From an uncultured Duganella sp. (GTDB lineage Bacteria; Pseudomonadota; Gammaproteobacteria; Burkholderiales; Burkholderiaceae), in assembly GCA_946482635.1 (NCBI GenBank), contig CAMLSG010000036.1, positions 1 through 31,995 of the forward strand: 31,995 nt of DNA, in the 5' to 3' direction. The notes beneath the pieces are model-generated. The model saw nothing but the letters and a program-made list of their open reading frames with translations. It ran no database searches and was not told the DNA's origin. Both the position numbers and the translations under genes were made by a program. Positions 23,963 to 31,361 of this stretch are shown piece by piece (the first letter of the stretch is position 1; each line of letters begins with the position of its first letter).

Positions 23963-24930
23963 TACATCCTCGCGGACGAATTGGCGAAGAAGACGCCGTG
24001 CGGCGAGCGGCCGACCGGGATCATCTTGACGACCTTCTTCTGCTGCAGGTCGATCACTGCCACTTTCTTAATCCAGCGCAGCGTGGCCCACATGTATTTC
24101 TTGTCGGCCGTGATTTCCATGCAGTCCGGCCCGCCCGGCACGTCGATGGTGCCGACGTTCTCCAGCGTCTTCTGGTCGATGATGTTGATGGTATTGGACA
24201 CCCGGTTCGACACATAGGTGTAGCGGCCATCGCCCAGGGCACGGAAGTTGTGGGTGCCTGCGCCCGCCTTGATGCGCTTGACGGTCTGGCGGGTGCGCCA
24301 GTCGATCACCTCGACGTAATCGCTGCCCATGATCCCGACCAGCAGGTATTTATCGTCCGGCGTCATGGCGATCCCCGCCGGCAGCTTGCCGACCGGGATA
24401 GTCCACAGCACGTTCTGCGTCTTCAGGTCGACCGCGCTGACCTGGTCGCTGCCCTGCTGGGTGACGAAGGCCGTGGTGCTCTTGGCATCGAAGGCGATAT
24501 GGCTCGGCAGCTTGGGCAGCGGGATGCGCTTGGCCAGGGTCATTTCCTTGCCGTTGTAGGAATAGACATCCAGCCGGTGCAGGCGCAGCGAAGTCGCCAC
24601 GAACCATTTCTGGTCCGGCGAAAAGCCGATCTGGTATGGATCGAGGATATCCTTGACGTGGCGCTGCACCTGGCCGGTCACCGGATCCAGGAAGACCAGC
24701 TCATTGCCCACGGCGCTGGCGACGATCAGCGACTTGTTGTCGGGCGTGGCCATCAGGTGGTGGGGCTCTTTCCCCACCGGGAAGGTCTGCAGGCTCTTGT
24801 AGCTTACCTGGTCCAGCAACTGGACCGTGGCATCGCGCGAATTGAGCACGACGACGACGTTTGCCTGGACAGGCTGCACGCCTGCCAGCAAACCACATAA
24901 AACTGCTGCGCTACGGATACTGCGGAACAT
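23962..24930 (-). CDS. YncE-like beta-propeller protein (YVTN repeats)
   Basis: A 322-residue exported protein with a signal peptide ending at about residue 24 (VQAN). The mature part is a chain of about seven 40-residue beta-propeller blades with repeated signatures such as VVLNSRDATVQLLD, FPVGKEPHHLMATPDNKSLIVA, IPVGKLPAGIAMTPDDKYLLV and IPVGRSPHGVFF. Such proteins are periplasmic scaffolds or binding proteins; no enzymatic residues can be named. It is the first gene of a five-gene operon whose other members act on the envelope or lipids. Confidence 0.88.
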   Translation of the reverse strand: MFRSIRSAAVLCGLLAGVQPVQANVVVVLNSRDATVQLLDQVSYKSLQTFPVGKEPHHLMATPDNKSLIVASAVGNELVFLDPVTGQVQRHVKDILDPYQIGFSPDQKWFVATSLRLHRLDVYSYNGKEMTLAKRIPLPKLPSHIAFDAKSTTAFVTQQGSDQVSAVDLKTQNVLWTIPVGKLPAGIAMTPDDKYLLVGIMGSDYVEVIDWRTRQTVKRIKAGAGTHNFRALGDGRYTYVSNRVSNTINIIDQKTLENVGTIDVPGGPDCMEITADKKYMWATLRWIKKVAVIDLQQKKVVKMIPVGRSPHGVFFANSSARM

Positions 24931-25071
24931 GAAAACTCGCTTATTGGTTAAGCCAACCAGTATTTTACGGTCAAACGTCTTGTATTAAGTTATTGCCGAC
25001 AACATTTAATGGGTATCGGCCGCGAATGGACTACAATCGCGGCCTAAGCCCCACATTTCTAAGGAATCCAA

Positions 25072-25428
25072 ATGACTATCATCACTAACGCATCCGGCCT
25101 GCAATACGACGACATCAAGGTTGGCGACGGCGCCGAAGCCAAGGCTGGCCAGAACGTCACCGTTCATTACACCGGCTGGCTGCGCAACGACGACGGCAGC
25201 AAAGGCCCGAAATTCGATTCCTCCAAAGACCGTAACGACCCGTTCGAGTTCGCCCTGGGCGCCGGCATGGTGATCCGCGGCTGGGACGAAGGCGTGCAAG
25301 GCATGAAAGTAGGCGGCACCCGCCAGCTGATCATCCCTGCTGAACTGGGCTATGGCTCGCGCGGCGCCGGCGGCGTGATTCCGCCAAACGCCACCCTGAT
25401 CTTCGACGTGGAACTGCTGGGCGTTTAA
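25072..25428 (+). CDS. FKBP-type peptidyl-prolyl cis-trans isomerase
   Basis: A 118-residue single-domain FKBP without a signal peptide, so cytoplasmic. Conserved elements: VTVHYTGWL, FDSSKDRNDPFEFALG, GMVIRGWDEGVQGMKVGGTR, IIPAELGYGSRGAGGVIPPNATLIFDVELL, which include the aromatic active-site residues (Tyr, Phe, Trp and Ile). It helps protein folding by proline isomerisation. AAGGAA lies seven bases before the ATG. It is monocistronic and converges with the anti-sigma gene; only 21 bases separate the two stops. Confidence 0.96.
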   Translation: MTIITNASGLQYDDIKVGDGAEAKAGQNVTVHYTGWLRNDDGSKGPKFDSSKDRNDPFEFALGAGMVIRGWDEGVQGMKVGGTRQLIIPAELGYGSRGAGGVIPPNATLIFDVELLGV

Positions 25429-25449
25429 TCCAGCCCTGATGGCGGGAGG

Positions 25450-26208
25450 CTAGCGCTGCCACTTGCGCTGCACGGCCTCCTGCTCCGCTTTCGCATCCAG
25501 CGGTTGGCCGGCGATACGCTGGTCGATCGCATCCAGCACCTGCGTCGGCATCTCCGCAGCCGCCTGCCGGTATTCCCCTTGCTGTGACTTGCCCTGGCTT
25601 TGCACCGCCAGTTGCACCTTCCATGCGCCGCCCTGCTTGCAGGCCAGGCCGGACATTTCCTGCGCCGTGGTGAAGCTGCGGCAGTAGCTGTTGTCCTGCG
25701 CCAGGAAGCTGGTGCCGATGCGCACCGGACCGCCGCTGCCGGCCAATTGCTGGTCCAGCGCCGTCGCCAGGCGGCCTTGCGCCACCAGCACGCCTTCGCG
25801 GCTGGCCACCGTTTCGCCCTGGTCGACCGGCAGCATGCCGACGCCGTAATGGCCGGCCATCACCCCCACCATCAGCATGGCCGCCAGCGCGCCCCACTCC
25901 GGCCATGACCAGCGCCGGCCGCGGGTGGCCTTGCGGGCCGCCTGCTGCTCCGCCTCGCGCCGGGCGCGCACGGAATCGAGGCTGACCACCGTGGCCTGGC
26001 GCAGCGGCTGCGCCAGCCTTGGCGGAACGGCCTCCTCCGCCACCGGGGCGAAGGCGGCAAAGACGTCGTTGCGCATGGCCTTGTGCTGGGCCACGCGGCG
26101 CGCCAGCGCGGCATCCTTGTTCATGGCTTCTTCCACTGCGCGGCGGGTGACTTCATCCAGCTCGCCGTCGGCGTAAGCCATCAGGATTTCGTCGGAAAAA
26201 CTCTTCAT
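25450..26208 (-). CDS. Transmembrane anti-sigma factor
   Basis: A 252-residue protein. The first 45 residues (DEILMAYADGELDE) resemble the N-terminal sigma-binding domain of ECF anti-sigma factors but lack the zinc-binding His-Cys set of classical ZAS proteins. A single transmembrane helix at about 104-122 separates this cytoplasmic part from a periplasmic C-terminal domain (about 125-252) with two Cys (YCRSF and LACKQ) that could form a disulfide. Its start overlaps the sigma gene stop as ATGA, typical for a sigma/anti-sigma pair. Release could involve proteolysis or a periplasmic signal; neither is shown. Confidence 0.85.
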   Translation of the reverse strand: MKSFSDEILMAYADGELDEVTRRAVEEAMNKDAALARRVAQHKAMRNDVFAAFAPVAEEAVPPRLAQPLRQATVVSLDSVRARREAEQQAARKATRGRRWSWPEWGALAAMLMVGVMAGHYGVGMLPVDQGETVASREGVLVAQGRLATALDQQLAGSGGPVRIGTSFLAQDNSYCRSFTTAQEMSGLACKQGGAWKVQLAVQSQGKSQQGEYRQAAAEMPTQVLDAIDQRIAGQPLDAKAEQEAVQRKWQR

Positions 26209-26708
26209 ACTGTCCTCGCTTGTTCCGATAACATTTCTTGCAACGCAGTGCGGGCGCGCGCCAGGCGGCTGGTCAGGGTGCCGACCGGAATTTCCAGCAC
26301 CTCCGCCGCTTCTTTATATGGCAAGCCTTCCACCAGCACCAGGCCGACCACCAGCCGGTGCTCCTCGCTCAGCAGGCTGACGGCTTTTTGCACCGCCAGC
26401 CGCTGCTGGTGAGCCTCGGCAAAATCGTCACCCACATGCTCGCCCTCCTCCTCCGGCGCAAACAGCTCGCTGCGCCGGGTGCGGGAGCGCACTTCGTCAA
26501 TCCAGGCATTTTTAATAATGCGGAACAACCAGCTATCCAGGCGGGTTCCCGGCTGGTAAGAGCTGCTGTGCAGGATTGCGCGCTCCACGGAGAGCTGGAC
26601 CAGGTCGTCGGCATCCTCGCGGTGCCAGGCCAGGGTACGGGCGAAACGTCGCAGTCGCGGCAACAGTGTGGCGATTTCCTCGTGCAGGGCGCTATCGTTG
26701 TCCATCAT
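26205..26708 (-). CDS. ECF-type RNA polymerase sigma factor
   Basis: A 167-residue extracytoplasmic-function sigma factor from the ATG at 26708. Region 2 (about 15-80) includes EDADDLVQLSVERA and SWLFRIIKNAWIDEVRSR, for -10 recognition; region 4 (about 105-157) ends with the helix-turn-helix YKEAAEVLEIPVGTLTSRLARAR, for -35 recognition. No region 1.1 or 3. A longer frame to 26804 exists, but it would place the start upstream of the predicted promoter. If the promoter at 26717-26742 is right, the transcript begins only a few bases before the ATG, so the message may be nearly leaderless. It is encoded with its anti-sigma factor. Confidence 0.93.
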   Translation of the reverse strand: MMDNDSALHEEIATLLPRLRRFARTLAWHREDADDLVQLSVERAILHSSSYQPGTRLDSWLFRIIKNAWIDEVRSRTRRSELFAPEEEGEHVGDDFAEAHQQRLAVQKAVSLLSEEHRLVVGLVLVEGLPYKEAAEVLEIPVGTLTSRLARARTALQEMLSEQARTV

Positions 26709-26716
26709 ATGAAGAT

Positions 26717-26742
26717 AACGAACGGGATGGGGATTTTCTTCC
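26717..26742 (-). promoter_or_regulatory. Candidate ECF promoter of the sigma/anti-sigma operon
   Basis: On the minus strand GGAAG (26742-26738), a 17-base spacer and CGTT (26720-26717). The same two elements at the same spacing, both followed by AAATCC-like bases after GGAAG, occur upstream of the repeat-protein gene at 28204-28229. This would give autoregulation, as is usual for ECF factors. The motif is short and inferred. Confidence 0.5.
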
Positions 26743-26756
26743 CTCTTTCCATCGTT
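26731..26756 (+). promoter_or_regulatory. Weak candidate ECF promoter of the S8 protease gene
   Basis: GGATT (26731-26735), 17 bases, CGTT (26753-26756) on the plus strand. The -10-like CGTT and spacing match the other two candidates but the -35 deviates (GGATT instead of GGAAG). It overlaps the divergent sigma promoter. The leader to the ATG at 26798 would be about 35 bases. Confidence 0.3.
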
Positions 26757-26797
26757 AATACAGAATAGAAACCGGTACCCTATATTATCATCCGACC

Positions 26798-28174
26798 ATG
26801 CCAACCTTGCGCCCGACTTATTCCCTGTTGCGTTCCTGCCGCTGCCTGCTGCTGGCCCTTGGCCTGCTGGCCGGCGCGGGGCCGGCGGCGGCGCAAATCG
26901 GCCTGCCCGGCCTGCCGCAGCTGCCGGGGAGCGTGACGTCCCGCCTGGGCGACAATGGCTTGCGTGACCGGCTGCGCGACAAGCTGCTGGACACCACTGA
27001 ATCGACGCGCAAAGTGGCGCTGGACCAGCTTCGGATGCTGAATATGCGTGAATTGCTGCAGCGGCACCCGGCGCAGCTTGAGCCGGATCCCGCAGGATTC
27101 CCTATCGTACGCAGGGAAATCCTGGCCTGGTCCCCCTCGGAAGCGGGGCTTGCGGCGGCTGCCGCGGCCAGGTTGACGGAGACCAGCCGGCAGGACATGC
27201 CGGAGATCGGCCAGGTGCTCGTGACATTCAGGGTGCCGGACGGCGTCGCCACGGCCGACGCGCTGGCCAGGCTGCGTGCTGCCGATCCTGATGGCAGCTA
27301 CGATTTCAACCATGTGTATACAGGAGCCGATGCAGGAGCCGATGCAGCGGGCAGCGCAACGGCCTCGCCGCCGGGACCTGCAACGCGCATGGCGGCCAGC
27401 GGCGCCGGTGCGGCCGGCGCGGTCGGCGGCGACGTGCGGGTCGGCCTGGTAGACAGCGGGATCGACGGCAGCCACGAGGTATTTGAAAACGCCCGCATCG
27501 TTCGCTGGGGCTGCGATGGCGCCACGCGCCCCGCTTCCCACGGCACCGCTGTCGGCGCCCTGATGATCGGCAAATCGGAACGCTTCACCGGCGCAGCGCC
27601 CGGCGCAAAGCTTTATGCCGCTGATATATATTGCGACCAGCCCACCGGCGGCTCGGCCAGCCAGATCGTGCAGGCGCTTGCCTGGCTGGCGAAAGAACGG
27701 GTCGGGGTCATTAATATCAGCCTGGTCGGGCCGCCCAACCAGATGCTCGGGCGCGTGGTACAGGCGATGGTGACGCGCGGCCACCTGCTGGTGGCGGCAG
27801 TCGGCAACGACGGACCGGCGGCGCCCCCTTTATATCCAGCCAGTTATCCGGGCGTGGTGGGCGTGACCGGCATCGACCCGAAACGCCACCCGCTGCCGGA
27901 AGCGGCGCGCGGCCCGCAAGTGATGTTTGCGGCGCCGGGCAGCCAGATGGCGGCAGCAGCCATCGGCACGCCACCATACAAGCTTGTGCGCGGAACGAGC
28001 TTCGCCTCGCCGCTGGTGGCGGCATTGCTGGCGCCGCGCCTGCCCTCTCCTTCCCCTGCGCAGGCTGCCGACGCCATATCCGCCCTCGCGGCCAGCGCCA
28101 GCGCAGCCGGCGACGGCACCGGCCGTGGCGTGGTGGCCGAAAACCTGCGTATTCCCCCGTCCGCCTTCCGCTGA
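26798..28174 (+). CDS. Secreted S8 (subtilisin-like) serine peptidase
   Basis: A 458-residue exported protease. Signal peptide ends at about residue 32 (PAAAQ). Residues about 33-205 form a possible propeptide with a Gly/Ala-rich linker (180-210). The catalytic domain has the complete triad: Asp219 in LVDSGIDGSH, His248 in SHGTAVG and Ser401 in RGTSFASP, with the oxyanion Asn337 in AAVGNDGP. There is no C-terminal anchor or secretion domain. No clear ribosome site lies before the ATG at 26798. It diverges from an ECF sigma/anti-sigma pair and is followed by the repeat-protein gene, which suggests a shared regulon; whether it processes the repeat protein or the anti-sigma factor is open. Confidence 0.92.
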   Translation: MPTLRPTYSLLRSCRCLLLALGLLAGAGPAAAQIGLPGLPQLPGSVTSRLGDNGLRDRLRDKLLDTTESTRKVALDQLRMLNMRELLQRHPAQLEPDPAGFPIVRREILAWSPSEAGLAAAAAARLTETSRQDMPEIGQVLVTFRVPDGVATADALARLRAADPDGSYDFNHVYTGADAGADAAGSATASPPGPATRMAASGAGAAGAVGGDVRVGLVDSGIDGSHEVFENARIVRWGCDGATRPASHGTAVGALMIGKSERFTGAAPGAKLYAADIYCDQPTGGSASQIVQALAWLAKERVGVINISLVGPPNQMLGRVVQAMVTRGHLLVAAVGNDGPAAPPLYPASYPGVVGVTGIDPKRHPLPEAARGPQVMFAAPGSQMAAAAIGTPPYKLVRGTSFASPLVAALLAPRLPSPSPAQAADAISALAASASAAGDGTGRGVVAENLRIPPSAFR

Positions 28175-28203
28175 AAAAAATTTAAAAAATTTTTCGGATG
28201 GAT

Positions 28204-28229
28204 GGAAGAAATCCGTTTTCCGGATCGTT
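28204..28229 (+). promoter_or_regulatory. Candidate ECF promoter of the repeat-protein gene
   Basis: GGAAG (28204-28208), 17 bases, CGTT (28226-28229). It matches the candidate in front of the sigma gene in both elements and in spacing. Transcription would start near 28236, leaving a leader of about 44 bases with a good ribosome site (TAAGGAGA). Confidence 0.5.
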
Positions 28230-28279
28230 CTCTGTATGTAAGCGGCGGATTTCCCGCAGCCAGACTAAGGAGAACTGAT

Positions 28280-29653
28280 ATGAAAACCAACATCGCAACC
28301 ATCATCCGCGCTGCCTTTATCGCTGCTGCCAGCGCCGCATCCATCGCCCAGGCCGGCCCGCTCGGCGGCGCACTGGGTGGGAATATTGGCGGCGGCATCG
28401 GCGGTGCCTTCGGTGGCGGCATGGGCGCCATGCGCGGCGGCATGACCGGCGATATCGCTGGCAGCACCATGCGCGGCAGCCGCGCCGGCGCGGATATCGC
28501 CGGCAATGCGGCAGGCAATGTCACCGCCACCGCTTCCCGCGCCGCCGCTGCAGATTCGGCAGCCAACAACGCCACCCAGCGCGGCCTGGACGCCAGCGGC
28601 GCGGCCAGCGGCGCCGCCAACCTGACCGGCAACCTGTCGCGCAGTGCCGGCGCGGTCGGCGGCAACGCAGACGGTGCAGCCAATGGCGCCGCAAATGGCG
28701 CCTCGAATTCGGCCGCCAACGGCGCATCCAGCGGCGCGGCGAACGGTATCGCCGGCAGCCTGGCCGGTAGCGCCGGCGGCGCATCTTCGCTCGGTGCCCA
28801 GTTGACGCGCGGCGCCGGTACTGCGAGCGGCAGCGCGGACGGCGCGGCTAACGGCGCGGCTAACGGCGCCGCGAACGGCGCGGATGGCGGCCTGGCCGGC
28901 GCTGCAGCAGGCGCATCCGCCCTCGGCGGCAAAGTAGCGCAACGTGCAGGTTCCGTGACCGGCACCATGGACGGCGCAGCATCGGGCACCGCAAACGGCG
29001 CGGCAAACAAGGCATCCAACAGCGCCTCGAACAGCAACGCCAGCGGCAACGGAGGCGGCTCGGCAAACGGCGCGGCGAACGGAACGGCTAATGGCCTGGC
29101 TGGCAGCCTGGCGGGCAGCGCAACGGGCGCACACTCGCTTGGCACTCAGGTCGCGCGCAATGCCGGTGCAGCCAGCGGCAACGCCGACAGCGCGGCAGGC
29201 GGTGCGGCAAACGGCGCTTCCAACAACGCTGCCAATAGCACCCCAAGCGGCACTTCGAACGGCAGCAAGTCCGGTTCGGCCTCCGGCAGCGGCAACGGCG
29301 CGTCCGGCCTGGGCGCCAGCCTGGCACGCGGCACGAGCATCGTGAGCGGCAGCGCGGACGGCGCATCCAATGGCGGCGCAAATGCGAATGCAAGCCGTTC
29401 CGGCGCCAGCGGTTCGGCAAACGGCAACGCCAACGGCGCCGCCAGCGGCAAGGCAGCACGGACTTCCCGCCATGCCAACGCCGCGGCAAATGGCTCGGCG
29501 AACGGTTCCGCCAGCGCCAGCAAAGGTGCCCGCAGCGGCAGCGAAACCGCACCGCAGCAATCGCCGAAAAGCGCATCCGCCAACGCTGGCGTGAACGCCG
29601 GCTTCAGCGCCCAGGCAGGTAAGAACGCCGCCGTTGAAGGCTCCGCGCAGTGA
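28280..29653 (+). CDS. Secreted Ala/Gly/Asn/Ser-rich repeat protein
   Basis: A 457-residue protein of unknown family. TAAGGAGA lies seven bases before the ATG at 28280. A signal peptide ends at about residue 25 (SIAQA). A Gly-rich, glycine-zipper-like segment (26-60) follows, then a long low-complexity region dominated by Ala, Gly, Asn and Ser, with short NGAA/DGAA tandem units. Higher-order modules begin at about residues 119, 175, 219, 291 and 348 with the degenerate signature [L/V]-x-R/Q-x-AG-x3-G-x2-DGA and end in GA-x-SLG-x-Q. I see no Cys, Trp or Tyr and very few other aromatic residues. It could be a structural, matrix or surface protein. No sorting signal is visible. Codon and composition bias produce long antisense frames that are not genes. 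Confidence 0.8.
   Translation: MKTNIATIIRAAFIAAASAASIAQAGPLGGALGGNIGGGIGGAFGGGMGAMRGGMTGDIAGSTMRGSRAGADIAGNAAGNVTATASRAAAADSAANNATQRGLDASGAASGAANLTGNLSRSAGAVGGNADGAANGAANGASNSAANGASSGAANGIAGSLAGSAGGASSLGAQLTRGAGTASGSADGAANGAANGAANGADGGLAGAAAGASALGGKVAQRAGSVTGTMDGAASGTANGAANKASNSASNSNASGNGGGSANGAANGTANGLAGSLAGSATGAHSLGTQVARNAGAASGNADSAAGGAANGASNNAANSTPSGTSNGSKSGSASGSGNGASGLGASLARGTSIVSGSADGASNGGANANASRSGASGSANGNANGAASGKAARTSRHANAAANGSANGSASASKGARSGSETAPQQSPKSASANAGVNAGFSAQAGKNAAVEGSAQ
28634..29365 (+). repeat. Five degenerate higher-order modules in the repeat protein
   Basis: Modules of about 44-72 codons each open with an (L/V)-x-R-x-AG-x3-G-x2-DGA signature and close with GA-x-SLG-x-Q; inside them are short runs of GCN/GGN/AAY codons giving NGAA units. 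The DNA copies are degenerate, with the best local tandem near 28840-28880. Confidence 0.7.
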
Positions 29654-29703
29654 TGCACCACCCTGGGGCGGCGCGGCGGAAAAGCTTAAACTAGCTGAGG
29701 TTT

Positions 29704-29734
29704 TCGCCAAATCCCGCCCCGGATTTCGTGGCGA
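29704..29734. terminator. Hairpin after the repeat-protein gene
   Basis: TCGCCA (29704-29709) pairs with TGGCGA (29729-29734), with AATCC/GGATT inside. There is no T-tract on the plus strand, so it is only a possible terminator or mRNA end structure. Confidence 0.4.
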
Positions 29735-29826
29735 GCCAGTCACTATATGGGCTTCTTCAAAAAACGGTACACACTTTTTTCAATTAATGTGCTAATCTGC
29801 GCGCTCCATTAACCAAGGAGGTAGTA

Positions 29827-30114
29827 ATGAAAAAAGGCGAACTGATTGCAGAATTTGCGAAGCGTACCGAAATGTCCGGCGCAGCCGCTAACGACGCAAT
29901 TAACACCCTGATCGCGATCGTTACCGAGCGTCTGAAAAAGGGCGACACCGTTGGCATCACCGGTTTCGGCACCTTCTCCGTCGCCAAGCGCGCTGCCCGT
30001 AAAGGCCGCAACCCAGCAACCGGCGAAGCGATCAAGATCGCTGCATCCAAGACCCCTAAGTTCTCGGCTGGCGCAACCCTGAAAGCCGCTGTGAACCCAA
30101 CCAAGAAGAAGTAA
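29827..30114 (+). CDS. HU-family DNA-binding protein
   Basis: A 95-residue nucleoid protein of the HU/IHF family. It has the alpha-helical dimerisation part (MKKGELIAEFAKRT, AINTLIAIVTERLKKGD), GFGTFSVAKRAARKGRNPATGE with the DNA-binding arm motif GRNPATGE, and a short Lys-rich tail (NPTKKK). It bends and compacts DNA as a dimer. AAGGAGG lies six bases before the ATG, a very strong ribosome site fitting high expression. A clear terminator follows directly, so it is monocistronic. It could be called HU-beta-like, but alpha, beta and IHF cannot be firmly separated here. Confidence 0.95.
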   Translation: MKKGELIAEFAKRTEMSGAAANDAINTLIAIVTERLKKGDTVGITGFGTFSVAKRAARKGRNPATGEAIKIAASKTPKFSAGATLKAAVNPTKKK

Positions 30115-30134
30115 TTCTTCAGGCTTACCGCCAG

Positions 30135-30185
30135 AACGGCGGTTCAAGGCTGGCCAGAACGGCTCGTCTTGAACCGCCGTTTTTT
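30135..30185 (+). terminator. Rho-independent terminator of the HU gene
   Basis: Perfect 14-base stem AACGGCGGTTCAAG (30135-30148) and its complement (30168-30181), followed by T4. It lies 20 bases after the HU stop codon. Confidence 0.92.
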
Positions 30186-30231
30186 ATTGTGCGCTGCACC
30201 GATCCGCTTCACGCGTAGGACGAACAACGAC

Positions 30232-31278
30232 ATGCGACTTTCCCTTATGCTGGCGACTTTCCTGCTGCCGTTGGCAGCGCATGCATTCAATCCGAACGGA
30301 CTGTCCTTCAGCCATATTGACTGGGAACTGGCCTGCGATAACACCGGCACCTGCCGCGCTGCCGGTTATTATCCTGGCGAAGGCGGAGACCTGGCGGTGT
30401 CGATCCTGCTGACGCGCGAGGCGGGCCCTCGGGCACCGGTTAGCGGCCAGGTGATGCTGGGCGAATATGGTGAAAACCCGGTGTTGGCGGCGCTCCCTTC
30501 CAAGTTCAAGCTGACTCTCAAGGTCAACGGCAAAGCGTTCGGCCAGGTTGCTATCGACAAGGCTTCACTCGTCGCTGATCTGTCGCCGGAACAGGTGGAT
30601 GCTTTACTGCTTTCCTTGCCGCGGCACGCCAATATTGAATTCGCCGGCAAGCGCGATACCTGGGTGGTGTCGGACGTGGGTGCGGCAGCAGTCCTGTTGA
30701 AAATGGACGAATACCAGGGACGCGTCGGTACTGCCGGGGCCATCGTCCGGAAGGGCAGCCTGCCAGAGGAATCAGTCCCCGTCGCCGCTCCCGCGCCAAC
30801 CATCACCAGGGCCGCCTATGCCAAGGCGCAACCGGGCGACGAGCGCTTCATCGAGTCGAACAAGAAAGCGCTCCTGGACGTCCTGCGCGCGACGATCAAG
30901 GACCAGTATTGCGATGAGCTGACAACCGACGGCGCTCCTGAGCCTGAACTGAAGGCGCAGCGGCTGACCGGGAAGCAAATGCTGGTATCCACCCGCTGCT
31001 GGCTGGGTGCATACAATTTCGGCGAAGGGTACTGGGTCGTCAACGATAAGCAGCCATTCAATCCAGTGCTGGTCTCGACCAGTATTTCCGAAGGCGGCAC
31101 CGAAGAACTCAGCGTCAGCCAAAAAGGGCGTGGACTGGGCGACTGCTGGACGACGCGCTCCTATACCTGGGACGGCAAGCAGTTCAGGGTGACCTCGGCA
31201 TCCACAAGTGGCATGTGCCGGCTGATGGCAAGCGGCGGCGCGTGGTCCCTGCCCACGGTGGTAACGAACGTGCGCTGA
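30232..31278 (+). CDS. Exported DUF1176-domain protein
   Basis: A 348-residue protein with a signal peptide ending at about residue 17 (MRLSLMLATFLLPLAAHA). The mature protein starts with FSHIDWELACDNTGTCRAAGYYP, the typical beginning of DUF1176, and contains further Cys around YCDEL, STRCWLGAYNFGEGYWV, DCWTTRSYTWDGKQF and SGMCRLM, suggesting several disulfides in the periplasm. Function of the family is unknown. The ATG at 30232 is chosen because it opens the signal peptide and TAGGA lies about 11 bases upstream; the open frame reaching back to 30169 runs through the HU terminator stem. Confidence 0.85.
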   Translation: MRLSLMLATFLLPLAAHAFNPNGLSFSHIDWELACDNTGTCRAAGYYPGEGGDLAVSILLTREAGPRAPVSGQVMLGEYGENPVLAALPSKFKLTLKVNGKAFGQVAIDKASLVADLSPEQVDALLLSLPRHANIEFAGKRDTWVVSDVGAAAVLLKMDEYQGRVGTAGAIVRKGSLPEESVPVAAPAPTITRAAYAKAQPGDERFIESNKKALLDVLRATIKDQYCDELTTDGAPEPELKAQRLTGKQMLVSTRCWLGAYNFGEGYWVVNDKQPFNPVLVSTSISEGGTEELSVSQKGRGLGDCWTTRSYTWDGKQFRVTSASTSGMCRLMASGGAWSLPTVVTNVR

Positions 31279-31361
31279 ATTGGAGCCCATACTCTAAGGC
31301 TCAGGAGCTTTTCTTTTGTATGATGGCGCTTCATCACCCCACTAAACCAAAGGTAGACACC

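Noticed and set aside
28634..29365. CRISPR-like array
   Set aside because: The repeats are in-frame codon repeats of variable length inside a coding gene, not constant direct repeats with unique spacers.
27844..29743. Long leftward open frames (433 and 492 residues) antisense to the protease 3' end and the repeat protein
   Set aside because: They are products of the GCN/GGN/AAY codon periodicity of the sense gene. The translations are low-complexity Ala/Pro or Gly/Ala/Arg, with no ribosome site or domain, while the sense gene has a signal peptide and a strong ribosome site.
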